Assembly: GCF_009910845.1 (NCBI RefSeq)
Contig: NZ_SIJB01000008.1
Location: 1 to 42,245 of the forward strand
From: Chengkuizengella marina
GTDB lineage: Bacteria > Bacillota > Bacilli > Paenibacillales > KCTC-33759
Reading direction: 5' to 3'
Length of the DNA: 42,245 nucleotides
Shown: piece by piece, positions 28,989 through 37,890 of the stretch
Layout: every line of letters begins with the position of its first letter
Numbering within the stretch: the first letter of the stretch is position 1
Position numbers and translations under genes: made by a program
The notes under the pieces: model-generated
What the model saw: only the letters and a program-made list of their open reading frames with translations
What the model was told of the DNA's origin: nothing
Database searches by the model: none

Positions 28989-29158
28989 ATGGTTAATATA
29001 TTATTTGGAGTAGCCTTTAATAACCAATATTCTTTGTTAGCTTCGGCATTAGGGTTTACCTTATTCATATTTTAAGATTTTATATGCCGTTTCCAGATTC
29101 TAATATAATTAAGGAATGGGATAAAGTTAATAAGGTTAAAAAGAGAAGAAGTTGTTGA
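28989..29158 (+). pseudogene. Probable frameshifted remnant of a small membrane protein
   Basis: From the ATG at 28989 a frame gives VNILFGVAFNNQYSLLASAL and then GFTLFIF and a stop. A second frame, shifted by one base, continues with FYMPFPDSNIIKEWDKVNKV up to a stop at 29158. Together they look like one damaged gene of about 55 codons. There is no ribosome-binding site. Family unknown. Confidence 0.3.
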
Positions 29159-29169
29159 TTTGGAAAGTT

Positions 29170-29189
29170 ACTGACTTACTAAAGTCAGT
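29170..29189 (-). terminator. Hairpin after the small minus-strand operon
   Basis: ACTGACTT and AAGTCAGT form a perfect 8-base stem with a four-base loop, starting seven bases past the stop of the 24-codon ORF. The T tract after it is short, so termination is only suggested. Confidence 0.4.
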
Positions 29190-29195
29190 AGGCAG

Positions 29196-29270
29196 TCAGC
29201 TTTTATTTTGTTTTTCAAGCAATTCAATGACTCTATCAAGCTTTTTACTAATTTCATCATTTTGTGTCAT
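29196..29270 (-). CDS. 24-aa coiled-coil-like small protein, coupled to the upstream gene
   Basis: The ATG overlaps the stop of the upstream membrane-protein gene as ATGA, the usual arrangement for translational coupling. The product is MTQNDEISKKLDRVIELLEK followed by QNKS. Its leucine/isoleucine spacing fits one amphipathic helix of about 20 residues, like the small D-x-(I/L)-x-K-L-D-x-(I/L)-I-x-L-L-E-K proteins common in Bacillales. It is too short for standard gene finders. A partner of the membrane protein is a reasonable guess. Confidence 0.6.
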   Translation of the reverse strand: MTQNDEISKKLDRVIELLEKQNKS

Positions 29271-29665
29271 TTTGGTAGATGAATTAATAAGTAGTCTTCG
29301 AATAAAAAGAATAAAATTACGGTTCTTAATTTTTTAGTAGATTTCTTCAGTAGATATAAAAAAATCATCGTATTAAATAAGTAAAAGAAAAAAGTAACAA
29401 TCAAGATAATTGAATCCGTGAAATAAAATGAATCTAAATCGGGGCTATTTATGATAACATCCATTATTTTAATTATTGGAAGTATTTCTACCATAGGTGG
29501 AAAAGAGACAATCGTAACTATAAACGAATTAAGGATTTCCCAAAAAGAAGTTATTTCTTTTTCAAAAACCATGTCAAATTTAGATGCCATATATGAACAA
29601 ATTATTGATATAGTGAGAGAAATTATAAAATTGGTACTGCGTAAATAATTGATGAATTGTATCAT
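29267..29665 (-). CDS. Small integral membrane protein, unknown function
   Basis: 132 aa with about three hydrophobic segments: residues 12-29, 46-66 and 80-107. The last is followed by the basic KKSTKK, suggesting a cytoplasmic C-terminal tail. The ATG on the minus strand at 29665 follows GGAGG with only three bases between. It lies 30 bases after the stop of the 98-aa gene and overlaps the start of the 24-aa ORF, so three small genes form one minus-strand operon. The plus-strand frame across the same DNA lacks these signals and is treated as a shadow. I do not recognise the family. Confidence 0.6.
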   Translation of the reverse strand: MIQFINYLRSTNFIISLTISIICSYMASKFDMVFEKEITSFWEILNSFIVTIVSFPPMVEILPIIKIMDVIINSPDLDSFYFTDSIILIVTFFFYLFNTMIFLYLLKKSTKKLRTVILFFLFEDYLLIHLPK

Positions 29666-29695
29666 AAACCTCCAAATTAATGAAATGAGTTTTAA

Positions 29696-29992
29696 CTATG
29701 TATCCTTAAGTGTTCTAAAAGGTCTTGGAGAAGGTAAAGAGATCAAGTGTTGAACTAATTCTATATACTCTTCTTCAGTAATTTGGAATGGTTCCCATTC
29801 AGCAGCACAAGGGTAACCACCTTCTAAGAACATTCTATTAAGGGTGCTTAGTGGTGGAATTACCTTATCAATACTTGAATCTAGTAACATTCCAGTATCA
29901 ACTATTAATTCAGCAATTGTTCCTTCTTTAGAAACAAATTTATTTTTTGCACCATATGCTTCAGGTTCTAACTCATATTTTATAGTTCGCAT
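29696..29992 (-). CDS. Hypothetical 98-aa soluble protein
   Basis: A compact, acidic, soluble protein starting MRTIKYELEPEAYGAKNKF and ending in a helix-like ITEEEYIELVQHLISL. No signal peptide or membrane segment is present. The ATG on the minus strand at 29992 follows AAGGGG. It is first in a small operon with a membrane protein and a 24-aa peptide. The size and neighbourhood would suit an immunity or antitoxin-like protein, but nothing in the sequence proves that, and the family is not recognised. Confidence 0.65.
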   Translation of the reverse strand: MRTIKYELEPEAYGAKNKFVSKEGTIAELIVDTGMLLDSSIDKVIPPLSTLNRMFLEGGYPCAAEWEPFQITEEEYIELVQHLISLPSPRPFRTLKDT

Positions 29993-30177
29993 TTATGTGT
30001 ACCCCTTTTACTTTCAAATTAATTGATATTTAAAGGTTATCACAGGCGTAGATTAAAGAAAAATCTTTTTTAGTGAACTGTGTAGATTGTTATAGTGCAA
30101 AGATAGTAAACCGAGAGAGGAAAAATCATATGGTAAAATAGAATATAGATAACTACTTTTCGAAGGGGATAAGGGAT

Positions 30178-30351
30178 ATGGACTTTTTATTGTACTTTTG
30201 GTCACTGGCTCTCGTTAATGCTGTATTAGCTCAAATGAAGGGAATGAATACATGGTTTTGGTTTATAATTTCATTATTCATTGGACCTGTCGTTACTATT
30301 TGTATTTTATTTGATAAAGGACATAAAAATAGGAATGTAAAGATTAGGTGA
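30178..30351 (+). CDS. 57-aa two-helix membrane protein
   Basis: The ATG follows AAGGGGATAAGGG. The product MDFLLYFWSLALVNAVLAQM continues with KGMNTWFWFIISLFIGPVVT and ICILFDKGHKNRNVKIR. It has two membrane helices joined by a short K-G-M-N-T turn with a basic tail, the layout of the small W-F-x(5)-F-x-G-P membrane proteins often found in bacterial genomes. It is too short for the usual length cutoff. Function unknown. Confidence 0.65.
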   Translation: MDFLLYFWSLALVNAVLAQMKGMNTWFWFIISLFIGPVVTICILFDKGHKNRNVKIR

Positions 30352-30436
30352 CAATTCATAGTAATCTTAGGTACTGGAAAGATGTTCAATAGATAACTTT
30401 TAAATGTGTAATCAGTTCGCAATGTTGGAGGATACA

Positions 30437-30922
30437 ATGGGAAAAGAAGAGTTTCTAAAGGAATTGGAAGAAATAATTGAAGAAAATATATTCATTGGTA
30501 ACACAATTGATGACTTAGATAAAGAAATATCACAAAACAATTGGTCTTTTTCATTGACACAAGAATTAGTGCAGGAGTTTACGGCTGATGATTTAAAAAA
30601 TTTCTTTGATAGATTGCTGAAAAATAGAAAAGATCAATTTTTGAATGCCAATAGTAAGCACGGTATGATTTTCTATGCTTGGTTTGAGTGGCAATCAGGA
30701 AGGATTCTGTTTACTTTAATTTCTGATTTTCATTCTAAATTACCTTTTGGTAGGGAATATAAGGTTGTCAACAATATAGAATTAATAATAAAAGAATTTT
30801 TGAATTATCCTTATCACGATGGAATTCCAATTATAGAAATTGAAAATGATGAGATAGAGTGTGATGATCAAATAATAAATAAGCCTTTTAATATTTATGT
30901 AACTAATGTTCATGTAAATTAA
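30437..30922 (+). CDS. Hypothetical acidic cytoplasmic protein
   Basis: 161 aa, acidic, with no export signal. It begins with a charged helix (EEFLKELEEIIEENIFIG). The centre is richer in aromatics (MIFYAWFEWQSGRILF) and ends in a beta-like stretch (GIPIIEIENDEIECDDQ). The frame is open from an ATG at 30404, but the ATG at 30437 is preceded by TTGGAGG at the right distance and is preferred. It is followed 17 bases later by a small membrane protein and is probably co-transcribed with it. The acidic single-domain form resembles immunity proteins of polymorphic toxins; I do not recognise the family. Confidence 0.68.
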   Translation: MGKEEFLKELEEIIEENIFIGNTIDDLDKEISQNNWSFSLTQELVQEFTADDLKNFFDRLLKNRKDQFLNANSKHGMIFYAWFEWQSGRILFTLISDFHSKLPFGREYKVVNNIELIIKEFLNYPYHDGIPIIEIENDEIECDDQIINKPFNIYVTNVHVN

Positions 30923-30939
30923 AAGCGGAGGGAAATATA

Positions 30940-31356
30940 ATGGGATACAATTGGAAAAATTCAGTTAAGTACCTTATCTATGGTGTTGGATTTATTGTTT
31001 TGCTAATTTTTTTAAGTGAAATGACTAATTATTTTCAAAACATAATGCAACGAACATACAATTTTTATCCTTGGACAATGTATTCAACTTTAATTTATCT
31101 CCCAATTGGGATATATCTTGGGGTTCCTAAACTATTAAAAGAATTTAAAAAAACTGGAAAGTGGAAAATAAATTTTCAAAAGTTAATTTTTATCGGATTA
31201 CCAGCTCTATATTATGCATTTTATTTGTATATACCGTTTTTCCGCCCTATACCGAGGTTCTTAATTCCTTTAAATAGTATTTTTAGTCTTAGCATTATTA
31301 TGGTGGGTTATATAATAATTGATAGTTTTATCAAAGAACAAGAAAACGAAAAATAG
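30940..31356 (+). CDS. Hypothetical four-helix membrane protein
   Basis: 138 aa with hydrophobic segments near residues 10-29, 45-65, 84-104 and 110-131, separated by short basic loops (for example KEFKKTGKWK). The ATG follows GCGGAGGG. It is the second gene of a two-gene unit with the acidic protein just upstream. No conserved motif is recognised. The last residues are charged (KEQENEK), as in many small membrane proteins of Firmicutes. Confidence 0.65.
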   Translation: MGYNWKNSVKYLIYGVGFIVLLIFLSEMTNYFQNIMQRTYNFYPWTMYSTLIYLPIGIYLGVPKLLKEFKKTGKWKINFQKLIFIGLPALYYAFYLYIPFFRPIPRFLIPLNSIFSLSIIMVGYIIIDSFIKEQENEK

Positions 31357-31403
31357 CAAAAGCATTTAGTATAACACCTTGCCATTCATCCATCTATATA
31401 AAT

Positions 31404-31502
31404 TTAAAAAAGGGCAGCTACATTCCTCTGAGACAGGGTGGTTTGACAAACGACACCCAATATATCAAAAACGGTACGATCCATGATTGATTCAAAAAAC
31501 AT
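31404..31502 (-). other. Short GC-richer open frame, possible remnant of a repeated or mobile element
   Basis: A 32-codon frame starting MFFESIMDRTVFDILGVVCQ and ending TTLSQRNVAALF has no ribosome-binding site. The DNA between about 31410 and 31475 is visibly richer in G and C than its surroundings. I have an impression of similar short frames beside insertion elements in other Bacillales, but cannot confirm it. Confidence 0.25.
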
Positions 31503-31596
31503 AAATCCCCATAAATCATCTTTTTATCTAAATTCCATTAATATCTCTGTTCACCCTTTATAGTACAATTTATACTCTTGTTTTCCTCTAACAAAA

Positions 31597-31622
31597 AAAC
31601 CTTTCTCTGTTATGAAAGGTTT
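31597..31622 (+). terminator. Terminator upstream of the secreted-protein cluster
   Basis: AAACCTTTC and GAAAGGTTT form a 9-base stem with an 8-base loop and a T-rich tail. It isolates the following cluster from the small genes upstream. Confidence 0.72.
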
Positions 31623-31798
31623 ATTTTGATTTCTCTTTAAGATTAACAATCTTTAAAAGTAACATATTTCCATTAGAAATAAGAAAAAAATTTGTATATG
31701 ATTTAAAGGTAAATTAATGAAGGTTTTAGTAAATGAAGGGGGGAAATTGGTTTTAAGAGTCTACTAGATTATATAAAAAAGTAACTAGGAGGGAAACA

Positions 31799-34363
31799 AT
31801 GAAATATTACTCGACAAAATCTAGTATCTCAAAGGTACTAGTCTTTTCAATTCTTTTATTAACTTTTTTACCTGTACAGGGTCAAACGAATATGGATGTT
31901 TCTTCTGCAACAGATATAGAATATGAATTAACTTATTCAGGCGTATTGAATTCCAACGACCCTGAAGGTTTATACAAATATGAAGCATCAGGAACTGGGA
32001 TAGATACGTTATCTCTTATCGTTCCAAATGATGTCAATTATGATGTTTATATTTACGATGAGAATTTAAATATAATAGGATCTGACATTAGCAGCTTAGG
32101 AGTTGAAGAAGAACTATACAGAGTCAATAGAGGGAAGATTTATTACATAAAAATTTTTAGCAATGACGGGATGTATTCAAGTAATGAATATATTCTTAAT
32201 ATAAAACCTTACAAGTTTAATCTTCAAACGAACTATGAATACGACAAGAATGGAAGTTTAGTTCGAACAGAAGTATTTGATGTACAAAAACAAAAGGAAT
32301 TATTGAAAAGTGGGTTGAACTATGTCGAAGTAGATATGGATACCTCTGCATCACTTACTTCACTAAAAGGACGTACACTTGTCAATTTGTTAGGGAATGA
32401 GGGAAACTTTGAAGAGCAAGGTTTATGGGCAAATACCTTAACTACTGATATTTCAACAAACAAATTTGGTACATCAAGTGGAAAAATTGATAACAGCCTA
32501 GAAAGTATAGAGAAAATTGCTAGAAACTCCTCTTCATTAGACCTTAGTGGAAAAAAGGTTCTAGTTGGTGTTTGGGCTAAATCAAATAGTGCAAATTCTG
32601 AAATTGAGTTATTTTTAATAGGTAGAAAAGGTGAAGATGGCTTTAATTCAACGGATAAATATATAAGATTTTATGATGTAAGTGAGGAATGGAATTTATA
32701 TTACACAATATTTGATCTATCTACCAAAACAGATGACGATTGGATCTTTCGTCTTGATGTAAATAACCCAGGAGATATTGTTAATTTTGATGGTGCATTT
32801 GTTTATGAAATCACAGATGAAGAGGAAAGTTACATCAACTCTCTTTCTCTACCTGATGGACACCAATATATCGAGGATATGTATCCTTTTGTCGATGGGA
32901 TGCAGAGTGTAACTAATCCTTATTTAGTGAGAAGAAGTCAGAATCTATTGCCTCCTCCATCAATGTGGGGTGAAATAAATAAAGAATATACAAGGAACAT
33001 ACTGAGTGATTATAAAGAAATATGGGAGAAAAATAATACGGATGAGTTCGTAGACGTTCGAATCAATCATATTCCTGTGATTGAAGATACGATCTATTCT
33101 TTTTCTATGGATTTAACAGTAGAAAATTATGGAGGTAGTGGTGGTTTTTATTTATGGGTGAGAACTCTAGATGATAATATGAATAAGATTTCATCATGGG
33201 GAGAGAAAACTCAAACTTCTACAGGAAAGTATACCGTAAATGTTGAGATCCCATCAGGAGTATCCTATATTAACTTAGGACTCACAGTTACAGATACTGC
33301 AACTGGCACCTACACAATTAGTAATCCAATGCTTAATTTTGGTCCAGAACCTCTACCGTTTGAACCTATGGAGGAAGATGATCTTTATATAAATACAATT
33401 CTTACATCAAGTGTGGATGGAAGTGTAAAAGATGAGTTATATCAGAGAGGTGATAAATACTATAAGTGGAAAACTCATGAGGTGTTAACAGTAGATGGAT
33501 CAGTAGGTTTGCGAAGTTATGTACATTTAAGATCAGGCTATAAGATAGTAAGTTTTGAACACATATCTGATTATCTAGATAAAGCTAAAATGGGTGCTAG
33601 TCAATTAGTTAGTTCTAGTGATGTAACTTATAAGGAATCAGGAACAGTATTCGATAGTTTAACAGATGAAAATCAATATTATATCAGTGTAGGTGAAGAT
33701 TTTAAGAGGGTTTTTATTGCGATTCCAAATACCGATAGTGGTTGGGGAGAAGATTATACACCTAGTACAGAAGAGATTAGAGCTTACTTTGATGCTAATC
33801 CATACACACTTCAATACCAACTTGAAGAGCCCTACGAAGAACTAGTCACATTATACACGTTAAAAATACATAAAAAAGTAATATTGGATGGTTCGAAAAA
33901 CTGGAGAAGTGTAATAGATGATAGGTCAGGGTATAAAGTGGTTAGTTTGGATGGCTTTGATGATTATATTGGAAAAAATGGAAGTGGTGTAACTGATGCT
34001 AGCAGCTTAATTAAGTTTAATCAAATCTCGTTAGAAGAATCGGGGTTAGTCTATGCAAAATTATCTAATTATGATCAGTATTATTTTAGTGTAAACCCTA
34101 CCTATAAACGTCTTTATATTACGATATCAGACGCTGATAGTGGTTGGGGCGAAGATTACATCCCTAACACGGGAGATATTAAATCCTACTTTAGTCAAAA
34201 TCCATATACACTTGAATACAAGTTAGCAACACCAGTAGTAGAGGAAACTCAAGTGGAAAATAAGACATTTACACTAACAAAGGGATTAAATCAAATTGAG
34301 CTAGGTTCTTGGGGTATAGATAGTGGTTATGAAGCAGAGATTGAATATAATATTGAACGTTAA
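31799..34363 (+). CDS. Secreted modular protein, paralogue 1 (PPC-like, YD motif, phage-tail-type modules)
   Basis: 854 aa. The ATG follows AGGAGGG, and a signal peptide ends near PVQGQ. Residues 41-139 form a PPC-like beta-sandwich (YDVYIYDENLN). A single YD/Rhs-type motif YEYDKNGSLVRTEVFD follows at about 146-162. Residues 188-337 look like a jelly-roll carbohydrate-binding module opening with GRTLVNLLGNEGNFE. A second module from about 382 (NLLPPPSMW to NPMLNFGPEPLPFEP near 520) is of the type found in phage tail and prophage proteins of Bacillales. It is followed by two copies of a D-S-G-W-G-E-D-Y-x-P module (Asp646 and Asp780). It ends in GYEAEIEYNIER. It is probably a glycan-binding surface or secreted protein; ligand unknown. 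Confidence 0.8.
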   Translation: MKYYSTKSSISKVLVFSILLLTFLPVQGQTNMDVSSATDIEYELTYSGVLNSNDPEGLYKYEASGTGIDTLSLIVPNDVNYDVYIYDENLNIIGSDISSLGVEEELYRVNRGKIYYIKIFSNDGMYSSNEYILNIKPYKFNLQTNYEYDKNGSLVRTEVFDVQKQKELLKSGLNYVEVDMDTSASLTSLKGRTLVNLLGNEGNFEEQGLWANTLTTDISTNKFGTSSGKIDNSLESIEKIARNSSSLDLSGKKVLVGVWAKSNSANSEIELFLIGRKGEDGFNSTDKYIRFYDVSEEWNLYYTIFDLSTKTDDDWIFRLDVNNPGDIVNFDGAFVYEITDEEESYINSLSLPDGHQYIEDMYPFVDGMQSVTNPYLVRRSQNLLPPPSMWGEINKEYTRNILSDYKEIWEKNNTDEFVDVRINHIPVIEDTIYSFSMDLTVENYGGSGGFYLWVRTLDDNMNKISSWGEKTQTSTGKYTVNVEIPSGVSYINLGLTVTDTATGTYTISNPMLNFGPEPLPFEPMEEDDLYINTILTSSVDGSVKDELYQRGDKYYKWKTHEVLTVDGSVGLRSYVHLRSGYKIVSFEHISDYLDKAKMGASQLVSSSDVTYKESGTVFDSLTDENQYYISVGEDFKRVFIAIPNTDSGWGEDYTPSTEEIRAYFDANPYTLQYQLEEPYEELVTLYTLKIHKKVILDGSKNWRSVIDDRSGYKVVSLDGFDDYIGKNGSGVTDASSLIKFNQISLEESGLVYAKLSNYDQYYFSVNPTYKRLYITISDADSGWGEDYIPNTGDIKSYFSQNPYTLEYKLATPVVEETQVENKTFTLTKGLNQIELGSWGIDSGYEAEIEYNIER

Positions 34364-34524
34364 ATGTTCTATTGAAATGAAATTCAATTAATTAGTTTTT
34401 GCAAATATATTTGAGAAAATAGAAGCTCAGTATGAAAATATAGAAGGGAGGATCATTTCAAATACCGTTTTTTCTATGATTATTCTAAATAAGAGAGCTT
34501 AGAATAACATAAATATACAAATTT

Positions 34525-35140
34525 GAGGATGATAAAAGTGGAATACTTTAAAAAATCAAATGCTTTAATTACATTACTTATCGTTTCAATACTTTCATCA
34601 ATGATATTACCTGTACAAGGTCAAATGAATATGAACGTTTCTTCGGCAACAGAGATAGAATATAAATTAACTTATTCAGGTGTATTAAATTCGAACGAAT
34701 CTGAAGGTTTATACAAGTATGAAGCATCAGGAACAGGAATTGATACATTATCTTTAATCGTTCCGAATGATGTGAATTATGATGTTTATATTTATGATGA
34801 GAATTTGAATCAAATTGGTGCTGGAGTTAATAGTACAGGTGAATTAGAAGAAGTTTATTATCGAGTGTCTAGAGGAAATATTTATTATATAGTAATTATA
34901 AGTCAAAATGAGAATTATTCGTTAAGTGACTACACACTCAAAATAGAACCTTACAAGTTTAATCTTCAGACGAACTATAAATACGACAAAAACGGTAATT
35001 TAGTTCTAACAGAAGTGTTTGATGTACAAAAGCAAAAGGAAATTTTGAATAGTGGTTTGAATTATGTGGAAGCAGATATGGATACCTCTGTATCGCTCAC
35101 TTCACTAGAAGGTCGTACACTTGTCAATTTATTAGGGAAT
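34525..35140 (+). repeat. Long direct repeat, copy A (5' part of paralogue 2)
   Basis: It aligns without gaps to 37275-37890 at a constant offset of 2750 bases, from the ribosome-binding site through the signal peptide, PPC-like domain and YD motif. Differences are sparse and scattered. The matching part of paralogue 1 is clearly more diverged, so paralogues 2 and 3 arose by a later duplication or gene conversion. Confidence 0.85.
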
Positions 35141-37117
35141 GAAGGAAATATTGAAGAGCAAGGGTTGTGGACCAATAAATTAACTACTGATATTTCAACT
35201 AGTAAATTTGGTAGATCTAGTGGAATAATTGATAATAGCACAGGAATCACTGAAAAAACAGTTCGTAATTCTACCTCACTAGACTTAAGTGGCAAAAAGA
35301 TTCTGGCTGGTATTTGGGCTAAAGCAAACAGTGGTACACCTAATATGCAGCTGTATTTACTAGGTAAAATGAATGATATTGGTATTAATTCACCTCAAGT
35401 TAATAGTTATGTTGTAGATAATGACTGGAAATTATACTATGATACGTTTGATCTTTCTTCAAATACAGATGATTATTGGCATTTTCGAGTGGATGTGGAT
35501 AGCTTTGGTACCTCAGATGATATTATTAATTTCGATGGTGCATTTGTTTATGAAATCAAAGATACAGAAGAAAGCTTTATTAATTCTCTAACTCTATCTG
35601 ATGGACAACAATATATCGAGGAAATGTATCCTTTTGTCGATGGGATGCAATCTATCACAAATCCTTTATTTTTAATAAAGGGAAAAAATATATTTCAACA
35701 CTCAGACTATGCTCTAAAAGGACTGACGGCTTTAAAATGGTATGATATTGAAATGGATATTCCTATGATTACTAATCAATCTTACACATTGTCTATAGAT
35801 AAAAATAATTCAATCTTTGAGGGATTACAACTAATTAATAGTGATAATAGTGAATTTGTTGAAATTAATGATTTAACAATAAACAATTATGGAAACATTA
35901 CTTTTACAAAATCCTTGCCAATTAGATTGAGAGTGAAAACGGATGAAAATGGCAGTTATAATCTAAAAAACTTGATGCTTAACATAGGAGATGAGCCTTT
36001 ACCTTTTGAAAATCCAAATGAAAAAACCATGAATATCCAAACTTCACTTCATTCAAATATTCATGGAGATATTAAAGATAGACTTTATCAAAACGATACT
36101 AAGATGATAGTAAATAGAAAAATTGGATATAAAGAGTTAAACGGAAATGATGAGTATAATTTAAATTTTAAAGAACCAGATTACACTGTGGTTGTATACA
36201 AGCATGGTTACAATACTAAACAAAATCTTGTAAGTTTGATAAAAGATAGTGGTATTCCTTTAGAGCTGAAAACTACTTTATTTAATGATATGAATCAAGT
36301 GTCTCATTTATGGGATAGTGGAAATTTATTTATTTCAATTTCCAATGAAGATAGTGGTTGGGAAGAAAATTATACTCCATCAAATGAAGATATCCAACGT
36401 TATTTTAATGGATGGAAGTATATAGATGGATCTACATGGATCAGTAAAACAGGAAATGGGGGAACAACTGATGAGACCTCTGCATTATCTTCTATGCCAA
36501 ATGACTATACACCGTATCAGTTACAATACGAACTTCAGAATAGTGTAGTAGAAGAAATACAGATAGAAAATCAAATTATGTTATTAGAGGGTTATAACCA
36601 ATTAGAGCTAAGGTCATCAGTTATAGATAATATAGGATTCAAGGAATTGAATAGTTCAGATAAGTTTGAGTATTCAGGAAAAGGATCAGGTTATACTGTG
36701 GTTACTTATAAACACGGGTATAATACCAAGCAGCCAGTTATATCTATGACAAAATATGATAGAGAACCATTAGAATTAAATACTACTTCTTTTAATGATA
36801 TGAATCAAGTGTCTCATTTATGGGATAGTGGAAATTTATTTATTTCAATTTCCAACGAAGATAGTGGTTGGGGAGAAAATTATACTCCATCAAATGAAGA
36901 TATCCAACGTTATTTTAATGGATGGAAGTATACAGATAGTATGAGGTGGGTAAGTGTCACAGGAAATGGAGAAGAAATAGATGCTCAAAATTCTCTATCT
37001 TTTAAACCTTCAGATTACCTACCTTATAGACTAATTTACCAATTGAAAAGCGAAACGAAAATACAAGATCTTACTAGTGGTTTTAAAGCAGAAATTGAAT
37101 ATAATATTGAACGTTAA
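34538..37117 (+). CDS. Secreted modular protein, paralogue 2
   Basis: 859 aa, the same order of parts as paralogue 1: signal peptide, PPC-like domain, YKYDKNGNLVLTEVFD, jelly-roll module starting GRTLVNLLGNEGNIE, tail-type module, and two copies of the DSGW-containing module. The C-terminal half is built from a 170-residue unit present twice, with a nearly identical central section, and ends GFKAEIEYNIER. The frame is open from a TTG at 34523, but the same GAGGATGATAAnAGTG leader occurs in paralogue 3 and places GTG (34538) nine bases after GAGG, so that start is used. The first copy has GWEENY where all others have GWGE. The 174-base gap upstream has no terminator, so co-transcription is possible. 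Confidence 0.8.
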   Translation: MEYFKKSNALITLLIVSILSSMILPVQGQMNMNVSSATEIEYKLTYSGVLNSNESEGLYKYEASGTGIDTLSLIVPNDVNYDVYIYDENLNQIGAGVNSTGELEEVYYRVSRGNIYYIVIISQNENYSLSDYTLKIEPYKFNLQTNYKYDKNGNLVLTEVFDVQKQKEILNSGLNYVEADMDTSVSLTSLEGRTLVNLLGNEGNIEEQGLWTNKLTTDISTSKFGRSSGIIDNSTGITEKTVRNSTSLDLSGKKILAGIWAKANSGTPNMQLYLLGKMNDIGINSPQVNSYVVDNDWKLYYDTFDLSSNTDDYWHFRVDVDSFGTSDDIINFDGAFVYEIKDTEESFINSLTLSDGQQYIEEMYPFVDGMQSITNPLFLIKGKNIFQHSDYALKGLTALKWYDIEMDIPMITNQSYTLSIDKNNSIFEGLQLINSDNSEFVEINDLTINNYGNITFTKSLPIRLRVKTDENGSYNLKNLMLNIGDEPLPFENPNEKTMNIQTSLHSNIHGDIKDRLYQNDTKMIVNRKIGYKELNGNDEYNLNFKEPDYTVVVYKHGYNTKQNLVSLIKDSGIPLELKTTLFNDMNQVSHLWDSGNLFISISNEDSGWEENYTPSNEDIQRYFNGWKYIDGSTWISKTGNGGTTDETSALSSMPNDYTPYQLQYELQNSVVEEIQIENQIMLLEGYNQLELRSSVIDNIGFKELNSSDKFEYSGKGSGYTVVTYKHGYNTKQPVISMTKYDREPLELNTTSFNDMNQVSHLWDSGNLFISISNEDSGWGENYTPSNEDIQRYFNGWKYTDSMRWVSVTGNGEEIDAQNSLSFKPSDYLPYRLIYQLKSETKIQDLTSGFKAEIEYNIER
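36281..36421 (+). repeat. Internal 141-bp repeat, copy 1
   Basis: It matches 36791-36931 with only two differences by eye, at an offset of 510 bases (170 codons), inside paralogue 2. The surrounding 170-codon units are much less alike, which points to local gene conversion of this section. Confidence 0.85.
36791..36931 (+). repeat. Internal 141-bp repeat, copy 2
   Basis: Partner of 36281-36421; encodes the text from FNDMNQVSHLWDSGNLF to RYFNGWKY in the second 170-residue unit. Confidence 0.85.
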
Positions 37118-37274
37118 ATGTTGGGTAAATGTACAAATAGAAGTTCAGTATGAATATTCAATTACCATTTATTATTAACATAATCTTATGGTTTTCTATG
37201 ACTCTAATAAATAAGTGAAAATGAAATCTATGTGCTAGTTGACAGAATAGAAATTGCATAAATACAACAAATAC

Positions 37275-37890
37275 GAGGATGATAATAGTGGAATACTTTA
37301 AAAAATCAAATGCTTTAATTACATTACTTATCGTTTCAATACTTTCATCATTGATATTACCTGTACAAGGTCAAATGAATATGAACGTTTCTTCGGCAAC
37401 AGAGATAGAATATAAATTAACTTATTCAGGTGCATTAAATTCGAACGAATCTGAAGGTTTATACAAGTATGAAGCATCAGGAACAGGAATTGATACATTA
37501 TCTTTAATGGTTCCGAATGATGTGAACTATGATGTTTATATTTATGATGAGAACTTGAATCAAATAGGTGATGGAGTTAATAGTGCTGGAATATTAGAAG
37601 AAGTTTATTATCGAGTGTCCAGAGGAAATATGTATTATATACGAATTATAAGTCAAGATGGGAATTATTCCTTAAGTGATTATTTACTAAAAATAGAACC
37701 TTACAAGTTTAATCTTCAGACGAACTATAAATACGACAAAAACGGTAATTTAGTTCGAACAGAAGTGTTTGATGTACAAAAGCAGACGGAAGTATTGAAA
37801 AGTGGTTTGAACTATGTCGAAGCAGATATGGATACCTCTGCATCGCTTACTTCACTAGAAGGACGTACACTTGTCAATTTATTAGGAAAT
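37275..37890 (+). repeat. Long direct repeat, copy B (5' part of paralogue 3)
   Basis: Partner of 34525-35140, ungapped, offset 2750 bases. Confidence 0.85.

Larger units (their letters stand above)
31357..31798. other. Intergenic region with a mobile-element-like relic and a terminator
   Basis: About 440 bases without an intact gene. It holds a GC-richer segment with a short open frame on the minus strand (31404-31502), a terminator (31597-31622) and the leader of the first large secreted-protein gene. Confidence 0.5.

Noticed and set aside
29451..29648. 65-codon plus-strand frame opposite the small membrane protein
   Set aside because: The minus-strand gene has GGAGG, clear membrane helices and coupling to the next ORF; this frame has no ribosome-binding site.
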